NCBI RefSeq assembly: GCF_900103085.1
Contig: NZ_FMWR01000012.1
Span: 74,651-138,650 of the forward strand
Reading direction: 5' to 3'
Source: Gilliamella mensalis
Lineage (GTDB): Bacteria > Pseudomonadota > Gammaproteobacteria > Enterobacterales > Orbaceae
Length of the DNA stretch: 64,000 bases
Under the pieces are notes generated by a model. The model searched no databases. It had not been told where the DNA came from and saw nothing but the letters and a program-made list of their open reading frames with translations. Positions within the stretch are counted from its first letter, which is position 1. Every line of letters begins with the position of its first letter. Made by a program: the position numbers and the translations under genes. This document shows, one piece after another, positions 41,090 through 52,887 of this stretch.

Positions 41090-41271
41090 TTGTTAATTTT
41101 ACCTATAATTTTCGCTCATCTTGATGGTGAGCGAAGTGCTTTATCAAAAAGTTTGACCAAGTTGTTTGTACTTTCTCCTTAATCACCTAATCTTTAACAA
41201 AAATTTGCCTGTCTGAACACTAACGTATAAACTCAACCCAATTCTTAATCGTTATAAGGAACAATAAAGCA

Positions 41272-41679
41272 ATGCGTATATTACATACTATGATCCGAGT
41301 TGGTGATCTACAGCGCTCAATCGATTTTTATACTCGTGTAATGGGAATGCACGTGTTGAGAACTAGTGAAAACACGCAATATAAATACTCATTAGCCTTT
41401 CTAGGGTATGGTGATGAAACAACCAGTTCGGTTATTGAGTTAACTTATAATTGGGGCACCGATAAATATGATCATGGTTCTGCATTTGGGCATATCGCTA
41501 TTGGCGTTGATGATGTCGCTAAAATGTGCAATGACGTAAAACAGGCTGGAGGCAAAGTAACGCGTGAAGCTGGACCAGTAAAAGGGGGAACAACCATTAT
41601 TGCTTTTGTTGAAGATCCGGATGGTTATAAGCTAGAGTTGATTCAAAATGATCAGGCCGATAAGGCATTAGGTCATTAA
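41272..41679 (+). CDS. gloA: Lactoylglutathione lyase (glyoxalase I)
   Basis: GloA isomerises the methylglyoxal-glutathione hemithioacetal to S-lactoylglutathione. The 135-residue protein contains both VOC-fold halves. The metal ligands appear as H5 in [10 protein letters not shown]56 in [10 protein letters not shown]74 in GHIAIGV and E122 in YKLELIQ, the set seen in Ni-type bacterial enzymes. AAGGA lies upstream. It is a single gene with its own strong terminator. Confidence 0.96.
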   Translation: MRILHTMIRVGDLQRSIDFYTRVMGMHVLRTSENTQYKYSLAFLGYGDETTSSVIELTYNWGTDKYDHGSAFGHIAIGVDDVAKMCNDVKQAGGKVTREAGPVKGGTTIIAFVEDPDGYKLELIQNDQADKALGH

Positions 41680-41689
41680 GTTATTCGAT

Positions 41690-41722
41690 AAAAAATATCG
41701 CCGATCTCTGGCGATATTTTTT
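41690..41722. terminator. Bidirectional terminator between gloA and gmk
   Basis: A 13-bp perfect stem (41690-41702 with 41710-41722), GC-rich at the loop end, has A- and T-runs at its base, so each strand ends in a U-run. It serves convergent gloA and gmk. Confidence 0.92.
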
Positions 41723-41733
41723 ATATCTTAATT

Positions 41734-42360
41734 TTAATTAACTGCCAACAAATCTGCTAATAATTGCTTATAGGTGATGGTCTGTTTTGGTTGCTCTAAG
41801 CTAGCAGCAGTAATAATAGCGCTCAAGGCATTTAATGAGGTATCAAAATCGTCATTAATAATGACATAGTCATATTCGTTATAATGCGAAATCTCGGCTT
41901 GCGCTTTTTGCATTCTTTTGGCAATCACACTGCTGTCATCTTGTCCGCGTTTAACTAGACGGTTTTCAAGTTCTTTTAGTGAAGGCGGTAATATAAATAT
42001 GCTTTTTGCTTGTGGCATTTTTTGCCGAACTTGCCTAGCACCTTGCCAATCAATATCTAAAAAGACATTAATCCCTTGCGATAGGCTTTGTTCGATTTCG
42101 GCTTTAGATGTACCGTAATAGTGGTCAAATACATTGGCATACTCGACAAATGCCTGCTGTTCAATTAAGGATTCAAAGTCTTTGTGATCTACAAAATAAT
42201 AATGTTCTCTATGCGTTTCGCCAGGGCGAGGATTGCGCGTAGTATGCGAAATTGACACTTTAGCTTGATGTAGATTTTGTTGGGCTAAATAAGCTTGAAT
42301 AAGACTTGATTTACCAGCACCACTTGGTGCAGAGATAATAAATAGAGTTCCTGTATACAT
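41734..42360 (-). CDS. gmk: Guanylate kinase
   Basis: Gmk phosphorylates GMP to GDP. The 208-residue form has P-loop [10 protein letters not shown] near the N-terminus, the GMP-binding segment [21 protein letters not shown], the [11 protein letters not shown]alker B-like motif and the [13 protein letters not shown] lid. I prefer the ATG at 42360 because MYTGTLF lines up with the usual start of this family; a GTG five codons upstream (42375) is the alternative. Nothing follows in the operon, and rpoZ, the usual neighbour in enterics, is not here. Confidence 0.95.
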   Translation of the reverse strand: MYTGTLFIISAPSGAGKSSLIQAYLAQQNLHQAKVSISHTTRNPRPGETHREHYYFVDHKDFESLIEQQAFVEYANVFDHYYGTSKAEIEQSLSQGINVFLDIDWQGARQVRQKMPQAKSIFILPPSLKELENRLVKRGQDDSSVIAKRMQKAQAEISHYNEYDYVIINDDFDTSLNALSAIITAASLEQPKQTITYKQLLADLLAVN

Positions 42361-42584
42361 AGATTGGTTTGCCACGTTAATTGCTATTAAGTTATTTTGA
42401 TTGTCATTAATATTAGCTAAGCGATATTATAGCAAAATTTAGCAATATATTGTTGTTTATTGTCAGTTAAGCTGTTTTAATTTAGTGCTTAGGTTTTTGT
42501 AAATAATAGACTCAAACAGTGCGCTTTATTGCGTCTTTGCAAGACAAACAATATTAATCTATAGAACATTATCATCAAGGAATT

Positions 42585-43283
42585 ATGATGCCTTTGACAT
42601 TTAAAGACGGTATTTATGCCTGTATTCCAACTTTACTTGGCTATATTGGTATTGGTATTGCTGCCGGTGTGGTGGGTAAATCGGCTAATCTATCAGTATT
42701 CGAAGTGACATTATTAGCTATCATTGTTTATGCTGGAGCAGCGCAATTTATTATTGCCGGATTAATGATGGTGGCGACACCCATTTCAGCTATTATTTTT
42801 ACAGTTTTTTTAGTTAATTCACGTCATTTTTTAATGAGTATGGCAACTGCACCGGCTTTTCGAAAATTCTCTTTATTCAATAATATTGGTATTGGTAGCT
42901 TATTGACTGACGAAAGTTTTGCCGTGGCAATGAATGCAATTACCAATAAAGTGCCTGTTAATGCTGCTTGGATGCATGGGCTTAATTTAACTGCCTATAT
43001 TACTTGGATATTATCTTGTTTGCTGGGTGCTTTAATTGGTGAGTGGTTGCCGGATCCTACACGATTTGGCCTAGATTATGCTTTAGTGGCTATGTTTATT
43101 GGTTTGCTCTATTTGCAATTGATTGGCGATAAAAGTAAACGTCTTAAAAATCGGCTTGTAGCCATGTTAACTGTTGTTGTGATGCTGATTTTATTGATGC
43201 GTTTTGTGTCGCCCGAAATGGCTATTTTAATCAGTACATTCGGCGGTTGTTTTATAGGTATGACAATGGAGCATGATGGATGA
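42585..43283 (+). CDS. azlC: Branched-chain amino acid exporter, large subunit (AzlC)
   Basis: AzlC with AzlD forms a branched-chain amino acid exporter (YgaZH-type). The 232-residue membrane protein has about seven hydrophobic segments. Diagnostic segments are the early GIYACIPTLLGYIGIGIAAG, YAGAAQFIIAG, NSRHFLMSMA and LTDESFAVAM. AAGGA lies upstream of two consecutive ATGs; either could be used. The stop codon overlaps the azlD start by 4 bases, so the two are translationally coupled. Confidence 0.93.
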   Translation: MMPLTFKDGIYACIPTLLGYIGIGIAAGVVGKSANLSVFEVTLLAIIVYAGAAQFIIAGLMMVATPISAIIFTVFLVNSRHFLMSMATAPAFRKFSLFNNIGIGSLLTDESFAVAMNAITNKVPVNAAWMHGLNLTAYITWILSCLLGALIGEWLPDPTRFGLDYALVAMFIGLLYLQLIGDKSKRLKNRLVAMLTVVVMLILLMRFVSPEMAILISTFGGCFIGMTMEHDG

Positions 43284-43603
43284 CAATTTATAGTTTATTA
43301 ATCATTTTAGGGTGTGGATTAGTAACGTGGTTGCCGAGAGTTATTCCATTTATGCTAGTTCGGAAGTTGCAATTACCTAATAATGTTATTCGATTCTTGT
43401 CTTATGTACCTTTATGTATTTTAACTGCGCTATTTGTGCAAAATTTATTTGTGGTAAAAGAAGGTGAGTTTCCGGATTTTAATGTGGAATATTGCTTAGC
43501 AACAATTCCCACAGCAATCGTTGCCTTTATGACTAAAAATCTCATGTGTATTGTGGTTGCAGGTATGTGTTTTATGGCGTTAATTCGCTATTTTATGATT
43601 TGA
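43280..43603 (+). CDS. azlD: Branched-chain amino acid exporter, small subunit (AzlD)
   Basis: AzlD is the small partner of AzlC. This 107-residue protein has four hydrophobic segments, with the family motif WLPRVIPFMLVRKLQLP near the N-terminus and SYVPLCILTALFVQNL after it. It starts within the azlC stop (ATGA overlap). A strong terminator follows and ends the two-gene operon. Substrate (Val, Leu, Ile, Met) is inferred from the family. Confidence 0.92.
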   Translation: MTIYSLLIILGCGLVTWLPRVIPFMLVRKLQLPNNVIRFLSYVPLCILTALFVQNLFVVKEGEFPDFNVEYCLATIPTAIVAFMTKNLMCIVVAGMCFMALIRYFMI

Positions 43604-43678
43604 TTTGTAGTAATAGATAATTAATTTTAATTCTTTTTTAAAAATTATCTTTGTCAAATTAATATTGTAAGTTAACAC

Positions 43679-43704
43679 AAAAACAGGGCAATTACCCTGT
43701 TTTT
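43679..43704. terminator. Bidirectional terminator between azlD and hemY
   Basis: A 10-bp stem (43679-43688 with 43695-43704) with a 6-base loop carries A/T-runs at its base and a run of T's downstream on the plus strand. It ends azlCD and probably hemXY on the opposite strand. Confidence 0.9.
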
Positions 43705-43711
43705 TTGTTTT

Positions 43712-44611
43712 TTATTTTTTTTCCTTTTGTTCAAGTTTGTTAATCGATTTTAATAGCTTTTCAGCTTCGCTATTTTGACCTAGCTGGCTAAAATAGTTGG
43801 CCATCGTTTTTTGATAGATAATATTATTTAAAATAGCTTTTGGTTGTGAGTGCCACCATTTCACGAGATTTTGCACATTACTATTAGTTGATAACTGCTT
43901 CATTCGACCAATATAGGCAACTTGTTTAAACTGATCTAATTGCGATTCGCTATATACTTTCACTTTGTACATCGCTGGCAATAGGTCAATAATAGCTTGG
44001 TAATCATCCATTTCGTAATAAAGTTGATCCGCTAATTTAAGTACTTCGGCATTACGAGGTTTTTCTTTTAGTAGCTGATCTAATGTCATGCGTGCGGCGG
44101 TGTATTCGCGGTTCTTTAATTGCAACCGAATTTGCACTAATTGGAAAGCAAATAATTCGTTAGGTTGACAGCTTCTAGCAGCTTGTTCTAACGACTGATT
44201 GGCAGGAATTAATTCATTATTAGCAATTTGGGCTTGTGCCGCAAGTAAATACGATAAGGTAGTATTTTTTGCTCCTTTGGCACTTTTTATAAATAGTTTA
44301 GCGGCTTGTTGATAATCACCTTCTAGCAATAATATTTGTGCTTGTTCGACACGTTTTATTGATTTTTTGGGTGATTTTAAGCGTAACCAATTACCTAATA
44401 CCGTTTTAGAGTTGAATATTTTATTAAAAAAACAATAAATTAGATAAAGACAAAGTAGACCAATTAGTTCAAGTATCATAAATGAATTAAACGACATACT
44501 GACACGATACTTAGCAAATTCAAATACCGCTGAACCTTGGTGTCCTTGTAATAATGGTCCAAAAAAGAATCCACCCACAAGCACTAAGAAAATAATTAGT
44601 ATTTTTATCAT
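43712..44611 (-). CDS. hemY: HemY (inner-membrane TPR protein)
   Basis: HemY is an inner-membrane protein encoded in enteric heme operons; its role in heme metabolism is not settled. This 299-residue version has two N-terminal membrane segments (residues ~1-20 and ~42-65), then TPR-like helical repeats (LLLEGDYQQAAKLFIKSA, AQIANNELIPANQSLEQAA, LQLKNREYTAARMTLDQLL). It is about 100 residues shorter than the E. coli protein and lacks much of the C-terminal part. It follows hemX by 10 bases. Confidence 0.88.
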   Translation of the reverse strand: MIKILIIFLVLVGGFFFGPLLQGHQGSAVFEFAKYRVSMSFNSFMILELIGLLCLYLIYCFFNKIFNSKTVLGNWLRLKSPKKSIKRVEQAQILLLEGDYQQAAKLFIKSAKGAKNTTLSYLLAAQAQIANNELIPANQSLEQAARSCQPNELFAFQLVQIRLQLKNREYTAARMTLDQLLKEKPRNAEVLKLADQLYYEMDDYQAIIDLLPAMYKVKVYSESQLDQFKQVAYIGRMKQLSTNSNVQNLVKWWHSQPKAILNNIIYQKTMANYFSQLGQNSEAEKLLKSINKLEQKEKK

Positions 44612-44621
44612 TATTATTCTC

Positions 44622-46091
44622 CTATTTTGTCAACATTGAGCGAACGCGGGTTTGCATTAGTTTTTCAAGTTCGCCAATGCTAGTTAGGTTGTCTGGCACA
44701 TTTTGATTGCTGATGGATTTATTTTGTAAATTCTTAACTTCATTAATGAACTCTTTAACACTTGGTGAATTATCATCAAAATAAGCATTAACCCAAGTTA
44801 CGGTATCGCTAAGCGCACGTTGATAAATAAGATTTTGATGTCTTGGCACTGCTTGTGCTGCAATCAATAAGCGGAAGCGGATATTTTCGCGCAGATAAAG
44901 TGATTGCTCTAAACTCAGTGGCGCTTTTAATATTTGGCACTTGACGATCTGTTTTTCATCTTTACCCGCTTGTTCTAAGCACGCTTTAAAGCTGTGATCT
45001 TTATCATCGAGTTTTTCAATGGTAATAAATTTATCCATAAAAGACTTAGTGCTGCTTAACAAATTGCTTGACCAATCATTGACTGATGATGATACTTTAT
45101 TATTAATGTTATCTTTCACATGATTATCGTTTGCTGTGTCAGCATTTTGTGCATGGAAATCATTGTTAGTCGAATTGACAGCATCTTTACTGTATAAGGG
45201 CATGCTAAGGTCTATATCTTTATAATTACCCACTAAAGGTAATTGGGTAAGTGATTCAGACAGACTAATTAAGTTAATAATGATTCCATCAGTATCAATA
45301 AAGCTCACTTGCGCAAGCGAGCTAATATCTTTACTAATTGCTTGTCGTGCAGGTAAGAGGCTAGGGTCATCTGCCTGAGCTAGGCTTTCATCGGCACTTT
45401 TTAATAGTAAACGAGCTGATGTGTAATCTTGATCATTCCAAATTTTTCGACCTGCTAAATGTACTAAATAATTTGCTTGTGAAATTAACCAGATATTGTG
45501 ATCAGTACTCGACATTGCCGCTAAGCGTTCGTTAATATTTTGTAGGCTTTGTTCAGTAAGTTTTGAAGCATCATTAACTTGATTGCTTAATTGTTGTTGC
45601 ACTTTTTGCTGATCACCAAGCTCACGATCAACACGCTGCATTAACGAGTTTAATTGTTGATTTTGTTTATTGACAGCATCGTTAATGCTATTTTGCAAAT
45701 CGGTTGTTATACTCTGCTTAGTTGTCTGTTTTAAATTGGCCAATTCAGTTTGCAAAGTTGAGATAGTCTTTTTTTGCTTTTCAATTTGCTTGTGACCATA
45801 ATAAAAACCAAACCCACCTAAACAAGCGGTTAATGCTATAGCAATAATCGATAAATTAGAAATAGGCGCTTTGCTTATGTTATTGGCGTTATTGCTATTA
45901 CTGATATTACTGTTTTGTGGCTGTGCATTAGATTTTACTGCTGGAGATGGTTGCGTGTTTGCTTGAATTTTTTTATCTTCTTTCATAGTGTTATTCACTT
46001 CATTTTGAGCCGTTGTTATCGCTGGTTGACTAAATGAAGTTGTGTTTATTGTTGAAAGTGTTGCATTGGCACCATAGTATTTTGGTGGCAT
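44622..46091 (-). CDS. hemX: HemX (uroporphyrinogen-III methyltransferase-like membrane protein)
   Basis: HemX is annotated as a putative uroporphyrinogen-III C-methyltransferase, but the family has no clear SAM-binding fold. A polar, Asn/Thr/Gln-rich cytoplasmic N-terminus (~1-75) precedes one membrane segment (ISNLSIIAIALTACLGGFGF), a coiled coil (~100-200) and the conserved periplasmic domain with the NIWLISQANYLVHLAGRK segment and the QALSDTVTWVNAYF-like helix. I choose ATG 46091, behind GAGG, rather than the ATG four codons earlier. Coupled to hemY. Confidence 0.88.
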   Translation of the reverse strand: MPPKYYGANATLSTINTTSFSQPAITTAQNEVNNTMKEDKKIQANTQPSPAVKSNAQPQNSNISNSNNANNISKAPISNLSIIAIALTACLGGFGFYYGHKQIEKQKKTISTLQTELANLKQTTKQSITTDLQNSINDAVNKQNQQLNSLMQRVDRELGDQQKVQQQLSNQVNDASKLTEQSLQNINERLAAMSSTDHNIWLISQANYLVHLAGRKIWNDQDYTSARLLLKSADESLAQADDPSLLPARQAISKDISSLAQVSFIDTDGIIINLISLSESLTQLPLVGNYKDIDLSMPLYSKDAVNSTNNDFHAQNADTANDNHVKDNINNKVSSSVNDWSSNLLSSTKSFMDKFITIEKLDDKDHSFKACLEQAGKDEKQIVKCQILKAPLSLEQSLYLRENIRFRLLIAAQAVPRHQNLIYQRALSDTVTWVNAYFDDNSPSVKEFINEVKNLQNKSISNQNVPDNLTSIGELEKLMQTRVRSMLTK

Positions 46092-46492
46092 AAATGACCT
46101 CATCTAGATTTGTTAAAAATTTATATTGGCATTATGACATAGAGTTAACGTTGTTTTAAATAAATTTTAATCATTGTTTTGGCAAGTAAGTATCATAAAG
46201 TACTTCCATATAGCCTACGCTTATTAATTTAAGTTAATTATTCCACTTTGTTGCTACTGGTTATAACTGTTTGATATAAAAAGGTAATGTCTTGTAACAG
46301 CCTAGCACGCCTTGTCTAAATAGTATTAAGCTTGTTTTTGGTCTGCGCAGTTTCTGATTTGTGGGAAACAGTGTTTAATACATCGGATTAGATTTTTCTC
46401 TATCGTGCATAGTTAGTAAATATATCTGGTTATAGGGGAAAAATGCACCATAATATTGATATGACAAGCATCTTGTTAATCTATTCAAATTA
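46092..46492. other. 401-bp gap splitting hemXY from hemCD
   Basis: No gene or RNA was recognised. All four flanking hem genes are on the minus strand, and in enterics hemCDXY are nearly contiguous. The gap should hold a separate promoter for hemXY and possibly the end of the hemCD transcript, but no clear terminator stem was seen. Confidence 0.5.
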
Positions 46493-47221
46493 TTATGAGG
46501 TTATGTCATAGTTTAGCATTACAGCATCAAAAATAGTTTGATGATTTACGCTAGTTATGAGTAAAATTTTTTGCCAGTTTAGTTGTTTGGCTTTTGCAAA
46601 GATTCGTTGACTTATGACAACAAGATTAGCATGCATTTTGTGCTCAAAATTGCTATATAATTCAAGCTGAATTAAGTGCTCTAGGCTCGTGATAATAATG
46701 ATTTGTTTTTCAATATGACTGGATAATATATTCGGCGGATAGAAGATCGGTTTACGGCAGTAACAGGCTATTGATTTTACCTTGGCTTTTCGATTTGTTA
46801 GTGTTTGAGCTAATAATTGTCGACCTGAATTACCGCATAAAATCAAAATAGTGTGATGTTGAACAGGTTCTTGTTGGAGTTTTGCTAATAGTCCTTCGCT
46901 GTTTTCCTTATCAGGGTAATTGACTTTTGCTGTGGTAAATTGGCTGAATAATTGAGCTGACTTTTTACCTATCGCATAATAACGGATATTAACCGGTAGC
47001 GTTAGGTTGGAAAGGTAATTTTTTATTACATGTGTAACTTGTGGTGAAACAACGATAACAATATCGTTGGGTAAAAGTTGATTTAGCTGTTCTTGTAAAT
47101 TGGGCAGATCATGACCTTGTGAAATATTAAAAAATGGCAAATGTTGTGTAGGCACATTTGCTTGGTTAAACAGTTGGGTAAGTATTTCACCCTCTGGAGA
47201 GGGTCTAGTTACATAAATCAT
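46493..47221 (-). CDS. hemD: Uroporphyrinogen-III synthase
   Basis: HemD cyclises hydroxymethylbilane into uroporphyrinogen III. The 242 residues show the weakly conserved two-domain HemD fold: [11 protein letters not shown] at the N-terminus, the [14 protein letters not shown] segment, [12 protein letters not shown] and a [16 protein letters not shown] segment in domain two. Identity rests mostly on position, directly after hemC with a 4-base overlap, together with the N-terminal TRP motif. The last part of the protein is divergent. Confidence 0.9.
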   Translation of the reverse strand: MIYVTRPSPEGEILTQLFNQANVPTQHLPFFNISQGHDLPNLQEQLNQLLPNDIVIVVSPQVTHVIKNYLSNLTLPVNIRYYAIGKKSAQLFSQFTTAKVNYPDKENSEGLLAKLQQEPVQHHTILILCGNSGRQLLAQTLTNRKAKVKSIACYCRKPIFYPPNILSSHIEKQIIIITSLEHLIQLELYSNFEHKMHANLVVISQRIFAKAKQLNWQKILLITSVNHQTIFDAVMLNYDITS

Positions 47222-48138
47222 CCGCCATTCAATTCCTGTAATATTGCTTTTGCACCTTGTTCTAATAAGCGTTTTGCCAGTTCTTGCCCTAGCTTTTCAG
47301 CCTCGGTTATATCACCTGTTAATGCGATTTTGACTATTTTTGAACCGTCAATGCGTCCAACAAGGCCTTGTAATGATAAGACCTCATTGTTTAACTGGCT
47401 ATAACAAGCAATGGGTACTTGGCATCCACCTTGTAACGCTTTATTCATTGCTCGTTCTGCCTGAATACAAACTCGACTATTTTTATCATCAAGCACTGAC
47501 AGAATTTCTAATATTTGTTTATCATCTGTTCGCGTTTCGATGCCAATTGCGCCTTGTCCGACAGCCGGTAAAATTAAGCTTGTGTCAATGTACTGTTTGA
47601 TTCTATCTTCTAATGCTAAACGTTTTAAACCAACTGAGGCTAAAATAATGGCATCATATTCATAATTATCAAGCTTAGCTAAGCGAGTACCAACATTGCC
47701 TCGAAGATCTTTAATTTTCAAATGGGGGTATTTTGCTCGTAACTGGCATTGACGTCGTAAACTTGATGTACCAATTACCGCACCATTTGGTAACTCATCT
47801 AGATTTGAATATTTATTTGAAATAAATGCATCACGTACATCATCTCGTTTGCATATTGTAGCGAGCGTTAATCCTTTTGGAAACTCTACAGGAATGTCTT
47901 TTATGGAGTGAACGGCAATGTCCGCTTGGTTGTTTAATATGGCTTGTTCAAGCTGCTTAACAAACAGCCCTTTGCCTCCAATTTTTGATAGGGGACTATC
48001 TAGCAATATATCGCCTTTAGTAACCATGGGAATCAATTCCACTGTCAAGTGAGGGTGAGCAGCTAGCAATTGTTGCTTAACAAAATTAGCTTGCCATAGT
48101 GCTAGAGGGCTTTTACGTGTTGCAATGCGAATGTTCAA
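47218..48138 (-). CDS. hemC: Porphobilinogen deaminase (hydroxymethylbilane synthase)
   Basis: HemC joins four porphobilinogens into hydroxymethylbilane. The 306-residue protein begins [17 protein letters not shown]. The cofactor-contacting Asp is in [20 protein letters not shown] carries the substrate-binding arginines; the dipyrromethane cofactor Cys is in the GGCQVPIA motif. ATG start at 48138. hemD overlaps its end by 4 bases, giving a hemCD operon; no cyaA lies upstream, where it sits divergently in enterics. Confidence 0.97.
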   Translation of the reverse strand: MNIRIATRKSPLALWQANFVKQQLLAAHPHLTVELIPMVTKGDILLDSPLSKIGGKGLFVKQLEQAILNNQADIAVHSIKDIPVEFPKGLTLATICKRDDVRDAFISNKYSNLDELPNGAVIGTSSLRRQCQLRAKYPHLKIKDLRGNVGTRLAKLDNYEYDAIILASVGLKRLALEDRIKQYIDTSLILPAVGQGAIGIETRTDDKQILEILSVLDDKNSRVCIQAERAMNKALQGGCQVPIACYSQLNNEVLSLQGLVGRIDGSKIVKIALTGDITEAEKLGQELAKRLLEQGAKAILQELNGG

Positions 48139-48228
48139 TTGAATTCTCTATTTTTGTTTTTTGGCTTAAGTTATTTATATTAACTTTGTAACTTATACAC
48201 CGATTTGATTAAGTTGAACGCTTGATAG

Positions 48229-48270
48229 TCAATTAGCCTGATACAGCGTGTTTTGTATCAGGCTAATTGA
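48229..48270. terminator. 17-bp perfect hairpin downstream of purB
   Basis: 48229-48245 is perfectly complementary to 48254-48270 around an 8-base loop. It lies 10 bases beyond the purB stop (minus strand). No U-tract follows on the purB strand, so it may stabilise the mRNA 3' end rather than terminate; compare the similar hairpin at 669-710. Confidence 0.65.
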
Positions 48271-48280
48271 ATGTTAGTCA

Positions 48281-50346
<2,066 letters not shown>

Positions 50347-50365
50347 TCTAGGATTCCTCACTACT

Positions 50366-51466
50366 TTAGATTCGTTCTTCTATAATGCCACCACCAAGGC
50401 ACACTTCGTCTTTATAAAATACTGCTGATTGACCTGGTGTGACAGCCGCAACAGGATTATCAAACATCACTTTGATTTTGTCATCGGCTAATGGTGTAAC
50501 ATGGCAGGCTATATCTTGTTGGCGATAGCGTGTTTTTACGGTACAACTAAATGGTTTGGTTACCACTTTACGATCAACCCAATGCAGTTGCTGAGCAATT
50601 AATCCTTGGGAAAATAGTGCAGGGTGATTATGACCTTGCGCTACAATCAATTCGTTATTGATGAGATCTTTGTCAACAACGTACCATGGTGTGTCATCGG
50701 CTTGTTTTAAACCGCCAATACCTAGCCCTTTGCGTTGCCCTAATGTATGATACATCAGACCTTGATGTTGGCCGATAATTTCACCATCAACCGTGCGAAT
50801 ATTACCTGCTTGTGCGGGTAAATATCGGGCTAAAAAGTCACTAAATTTGCGTTCACCAATAAAACAGATACCTGTTGAGTCTTTTTTAGCTGCGGTGGCT
50901 AAGCCAAGCTGTTGTGCAATTTTACGCACTTCAGGTTTTTCAAGCTCACCAACAGGAAATAAGCTTTGACTTATTTGTGCTTCGCTCAAGGTGTAAAGAA
51001 AGTAACTTTGATCTTTGTTATTATCGATACCGCGCAATAATTCAACTTTATCGCCCGTTTCGCATTTACGAACATAATGTCCTGTAGCAATAAAGTCAGC
51101 ACCGAGATCTTCGGCTGCATATTCTAAAAATGCTTTAAATTTAATTTCTTTATTACATAATATATCTGGGTTTGGCGTTCGACCTGCTCGGTATTCTGAT
51201 AAAAAATGTTCGAATACATTGTCCCAATATTCGGCAGCAAAATTAACAGTATGCAATTTGATGTTTAATTTATTACAAACCGCTTGTGCATCTGCCAAGT
51301 CAACGGCTGCTGAGCAGTATTCTTCTGTGTCATCTTCTTCCCAATTTTTCATAAATAATCCAACAACATCATATCCTTGTTGTTGCAATAAATAAGCCGA
51401 GACAGAAGAATCAACGCCGCCAGACATGCCGACAACGACTTTTTTTTGATTTTTTATATTTGGCAT
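50366..51466 (-). CDS. mnmA: tRNA-specific 2-thiouridylase MnmA
   Basis: MnmA thiolates U34 of tRNA-Lys, -Glu and -Gln at the wobble position. The 366-residue protein has the PP-loop [14 protein letters not shown] (~9-22), NWEEDD, the first catalytic Cys in [12 protein letters not shown] and the second in [12 protein letters not shown], and the C-terminal barrel ending [14 protein letters not shown] use ATG 51466; the ribosome site is poor and an in-frame upstream extension of 11 residues has no support. Shares the family order with hflD and purB. Confidence 0.96.
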   Translation of the reverse strand: MPNIKNQKKVVVGMSGGVDSSVSAYLLQQQGYDVVGLFMKNWEEDDTEEYCSAAVDLADAQAVCNKLNIKLHTVNFAAEYWDNVFEHFLSEYRAGRTPNPDILCNKEIKFKAFLEYAAEDLGADFIATGHYVRKCETGDKVELLRGIDNNKDQSYFLYTLSEAQISQSLFPVGELEKPEVRKIAQQLGLATAAKKDSTGICFIGERKFSDFLARYLPAQAGNIRTVDGEIIGQHQGLMYHTLGQRKGLGIGGLKQADDTPWYVVDKDLINNELIVAQGHNHPALFSQGLIAQQLHWVDRKVVTKPFSCTVKTRYRQQDIACHVTPLADDKIKVMFDNPVAAVTPGQSAVFYKDEVCLGGGIIEERI

Positions 51467-51600
51467 AATAATGATTATATTAATAGGTAAAATTAACAAA
51501 AATTTAGTGCTAATTTTAACATAACTGCGGAAAAAAGCATAAAGTTATGCTAATAACGATTGCCATATTGATTTGTTTTTTTTACTAGCTTTACATAAAT

Positions 51601-51645
51601 TTTATACTAAAACACATGTTTTCCTGAAACTTTTTGACATTTATT
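51601..51645 (-). repeat. Interspersed repeat, copy 3 (upstream of mnmA)
   Basis: Read on the minus strand it has TGTCAAAAAGTTTCAGG, 16 bases and TATAAA, matching copy 2 at 33363-33409 exactly in the first 17 bases and the TATAAA block. It lies about 135 bases upstream of the mnmA start on the same strand. Confidence 0.7.
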
Positions 51646-51746
51646 AAAAGATTGATTCTCACGGAAAAAAACGCAATTACATAGGATTAAAACAGCCTAT
51701 TAGCCAAAGCCTTTCAAGCTGTTATTATTTCAAGATTCAAATAAAC

Positions 51747-52436
51747 TTAATTAAGATCTTTTAAAAGATAAACAACAAGCCCGATAATTTTAAAGTCTTG
51801 AGAACCATATTTATCGCCAATAATGGCTGGGTATTTCGGATTATCACAGAGTAAAGCCAGATTAGCCCCTTGATTTTGAATACGTTTTATACTTATCTGA
51901 TCTTCATATTCAACTGCATATAAATAGCCGTCAATCGGTTTGTAATGTGCTTTATTGATAATAAGAATATCATGATTTGATATTGTCGGTTCCATGCTAT
52001 CGCCTTTTGCCCATACTGCAGTTAAGTCTTCATGGTTGCAACCTTGATGCTTTATTAAAGTAATATCAAATGGGATTGATTGGATTTGCGAATATGATTT
52101 ACTCGTTTCGTTTAAATGGTAAAATGGGATATGTACTGAACCTCGCCCTTGTGATTCGGGCAATAAACGGCATTCTCCTTTTCCTGTTACTAACCACTCA
52201 ATAGGTACATCACATTTTTGAGCAATAATGGCGAGTCTATTTAGTGCTGGATAGGTTTTCCCCGATAAGTAATCTCGGATCACTGCTTCTGACATGCCAA
52301 CTTTTTTAGCGAAGGCATTACCCGATATACCTTCTAATACTAGATTTAATCTATTTCTAAAATTAATTACTCCAGTATTTGTTAGAATTCGTGTTTTTTC
52401 ACTGTCATCTTGTTTTTTTACTTTGTTTTTTGTCAT
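51747..52436 (-). CDS. Phage-type repressor (HTH plus S24 peptidase-like domain)
   Basis: This 229-residue protein resembles CI-type repressors. The N-terminal HTH (~residues 22-85) carries NAFAKKVGMSEAVIRDYLSG; the C-terminal S24/LexA-like domain has the Ser motif AKGDSMEPTI and the Lys in QISIKRI. The linker shows no Ala-Gly or Cys-Gly dipeptide, so RecA-stimulated self-cleavage is doubtful. It is divergent, across a 152-bp region, from a Ner-like gene, a phage lysis-lysogeny-type layout. No other phage genes are nearby, so it is a remnant or a domesticated switch. Confidence 0.88.
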   Translation of the reverse strand: MTKNKVKKQDDSEKTRILTNTGVINFRNRLNLVLEGISGNAFAKKVGMSEAVIRDYLSGKTYPALNRLAIIAQKCDVPIEWLVTGKGECRLLPESQGRGSVHIPFYHLNETSKSYSQIQSIPFDITLIKHQGCNHEDLTAVWAKGDSMEPTISNHDILIINKAHYKPIDGYLYAVEYEDQISIKRIQNQGANLALLCDNPKYPAIIGDKYGSQDFKIIGLVVYLLKDLN

Positions 52437-52588
52437 TTTTCATTCCGTTTCATGTGTTTTTTTTTGCTTTATTGTTTTAATTCGTTTTTTTATATGCTAT
52501 TCTTTGCTAGGTGATTTCTTATGTTTTGAACATTGTAATACCGATAATCTTTACAATAGCAAAATTTTAACTAATAGAGGATCTCATA
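52437..52588. promoter_or_regulatory. Divergent control region of the repressor/Ner pair
   Basis: This 152-bp T-rich region separates the two regulators and should hold their facing promoters and operators. Related short motifs TTCCGTTTCAT (52443-52453) and AATTCGTTTTT (52480-52490) could be operator half-sites; this is inference. Confidence 0.45.
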
Positions 52589-52816
52589 ATGAGAGAGCAA
52601 GATCAAGACTGGACAGCATCTAGAGTTGTTGGCGAAATTAAAATTAGAGGTGGAAATTTAAGAGCACTTTCAAGAGACAGCGGATTGCAGGCTGATACTT
52701 TAAGAAACGCATTATATCGACATTGTCCTAAGTATGAGCGAATTATCTCTAACTATTTGCAAGTTCCTGTTGAGCAAATTTGGCCATCACGCTATCAGTC
52801 AAAAGCTAAAAAATGA
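52589..52816 (+). CDS. Ner/Nlp-like winged-helix DNA-binding protein
   Basis: This 75-residue protein matches the Mu Ner / E. coli SfsB (Nlp) family: DWTASRVVGEIKIRGGNLRALSRDSG carries the helix-turn-helix (given as key segments DWTA and GNLRALSRDSGL), followed by TLRNALYR and the family C-terminal motif EQIWPSRY. In phage Mu, Ner shuts off early transcription and opposes the c repressor. GAGG lies upstream of the ATG. It is divergent from an S24 repressor, which mirrors a phage switch. A strong terminator follows, so it is monocistronic. Confidence 0.9.
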   Translation: MREQDQDWTASRVVGEIKIRGGNLRALSRDSGLQADTLRNALYRHCPKYERIISNYLQVPVEQIWPSRYQSKAKK

Positions 52817-52832
52817 TATTAATTAGTAAAAT

Positions 52833-52860
52833 AAAAAAGACGCTAATAAGCGTCTTTTTT
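52833..52860. terminator. Terminator between the Ner-like gene and tpiA
   Basis: A 12-bp stem (52833-52844 with 52849-52860) with a 4-base loop and A/T-runs at its base is a strong bidirectional intrinsic terminator for the Ner-like gene and convergent tpiA. Confidence 0.92.
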
Positions 52861-52887
52861 ATTATTTGTCATTTGCTACATTTGGAG

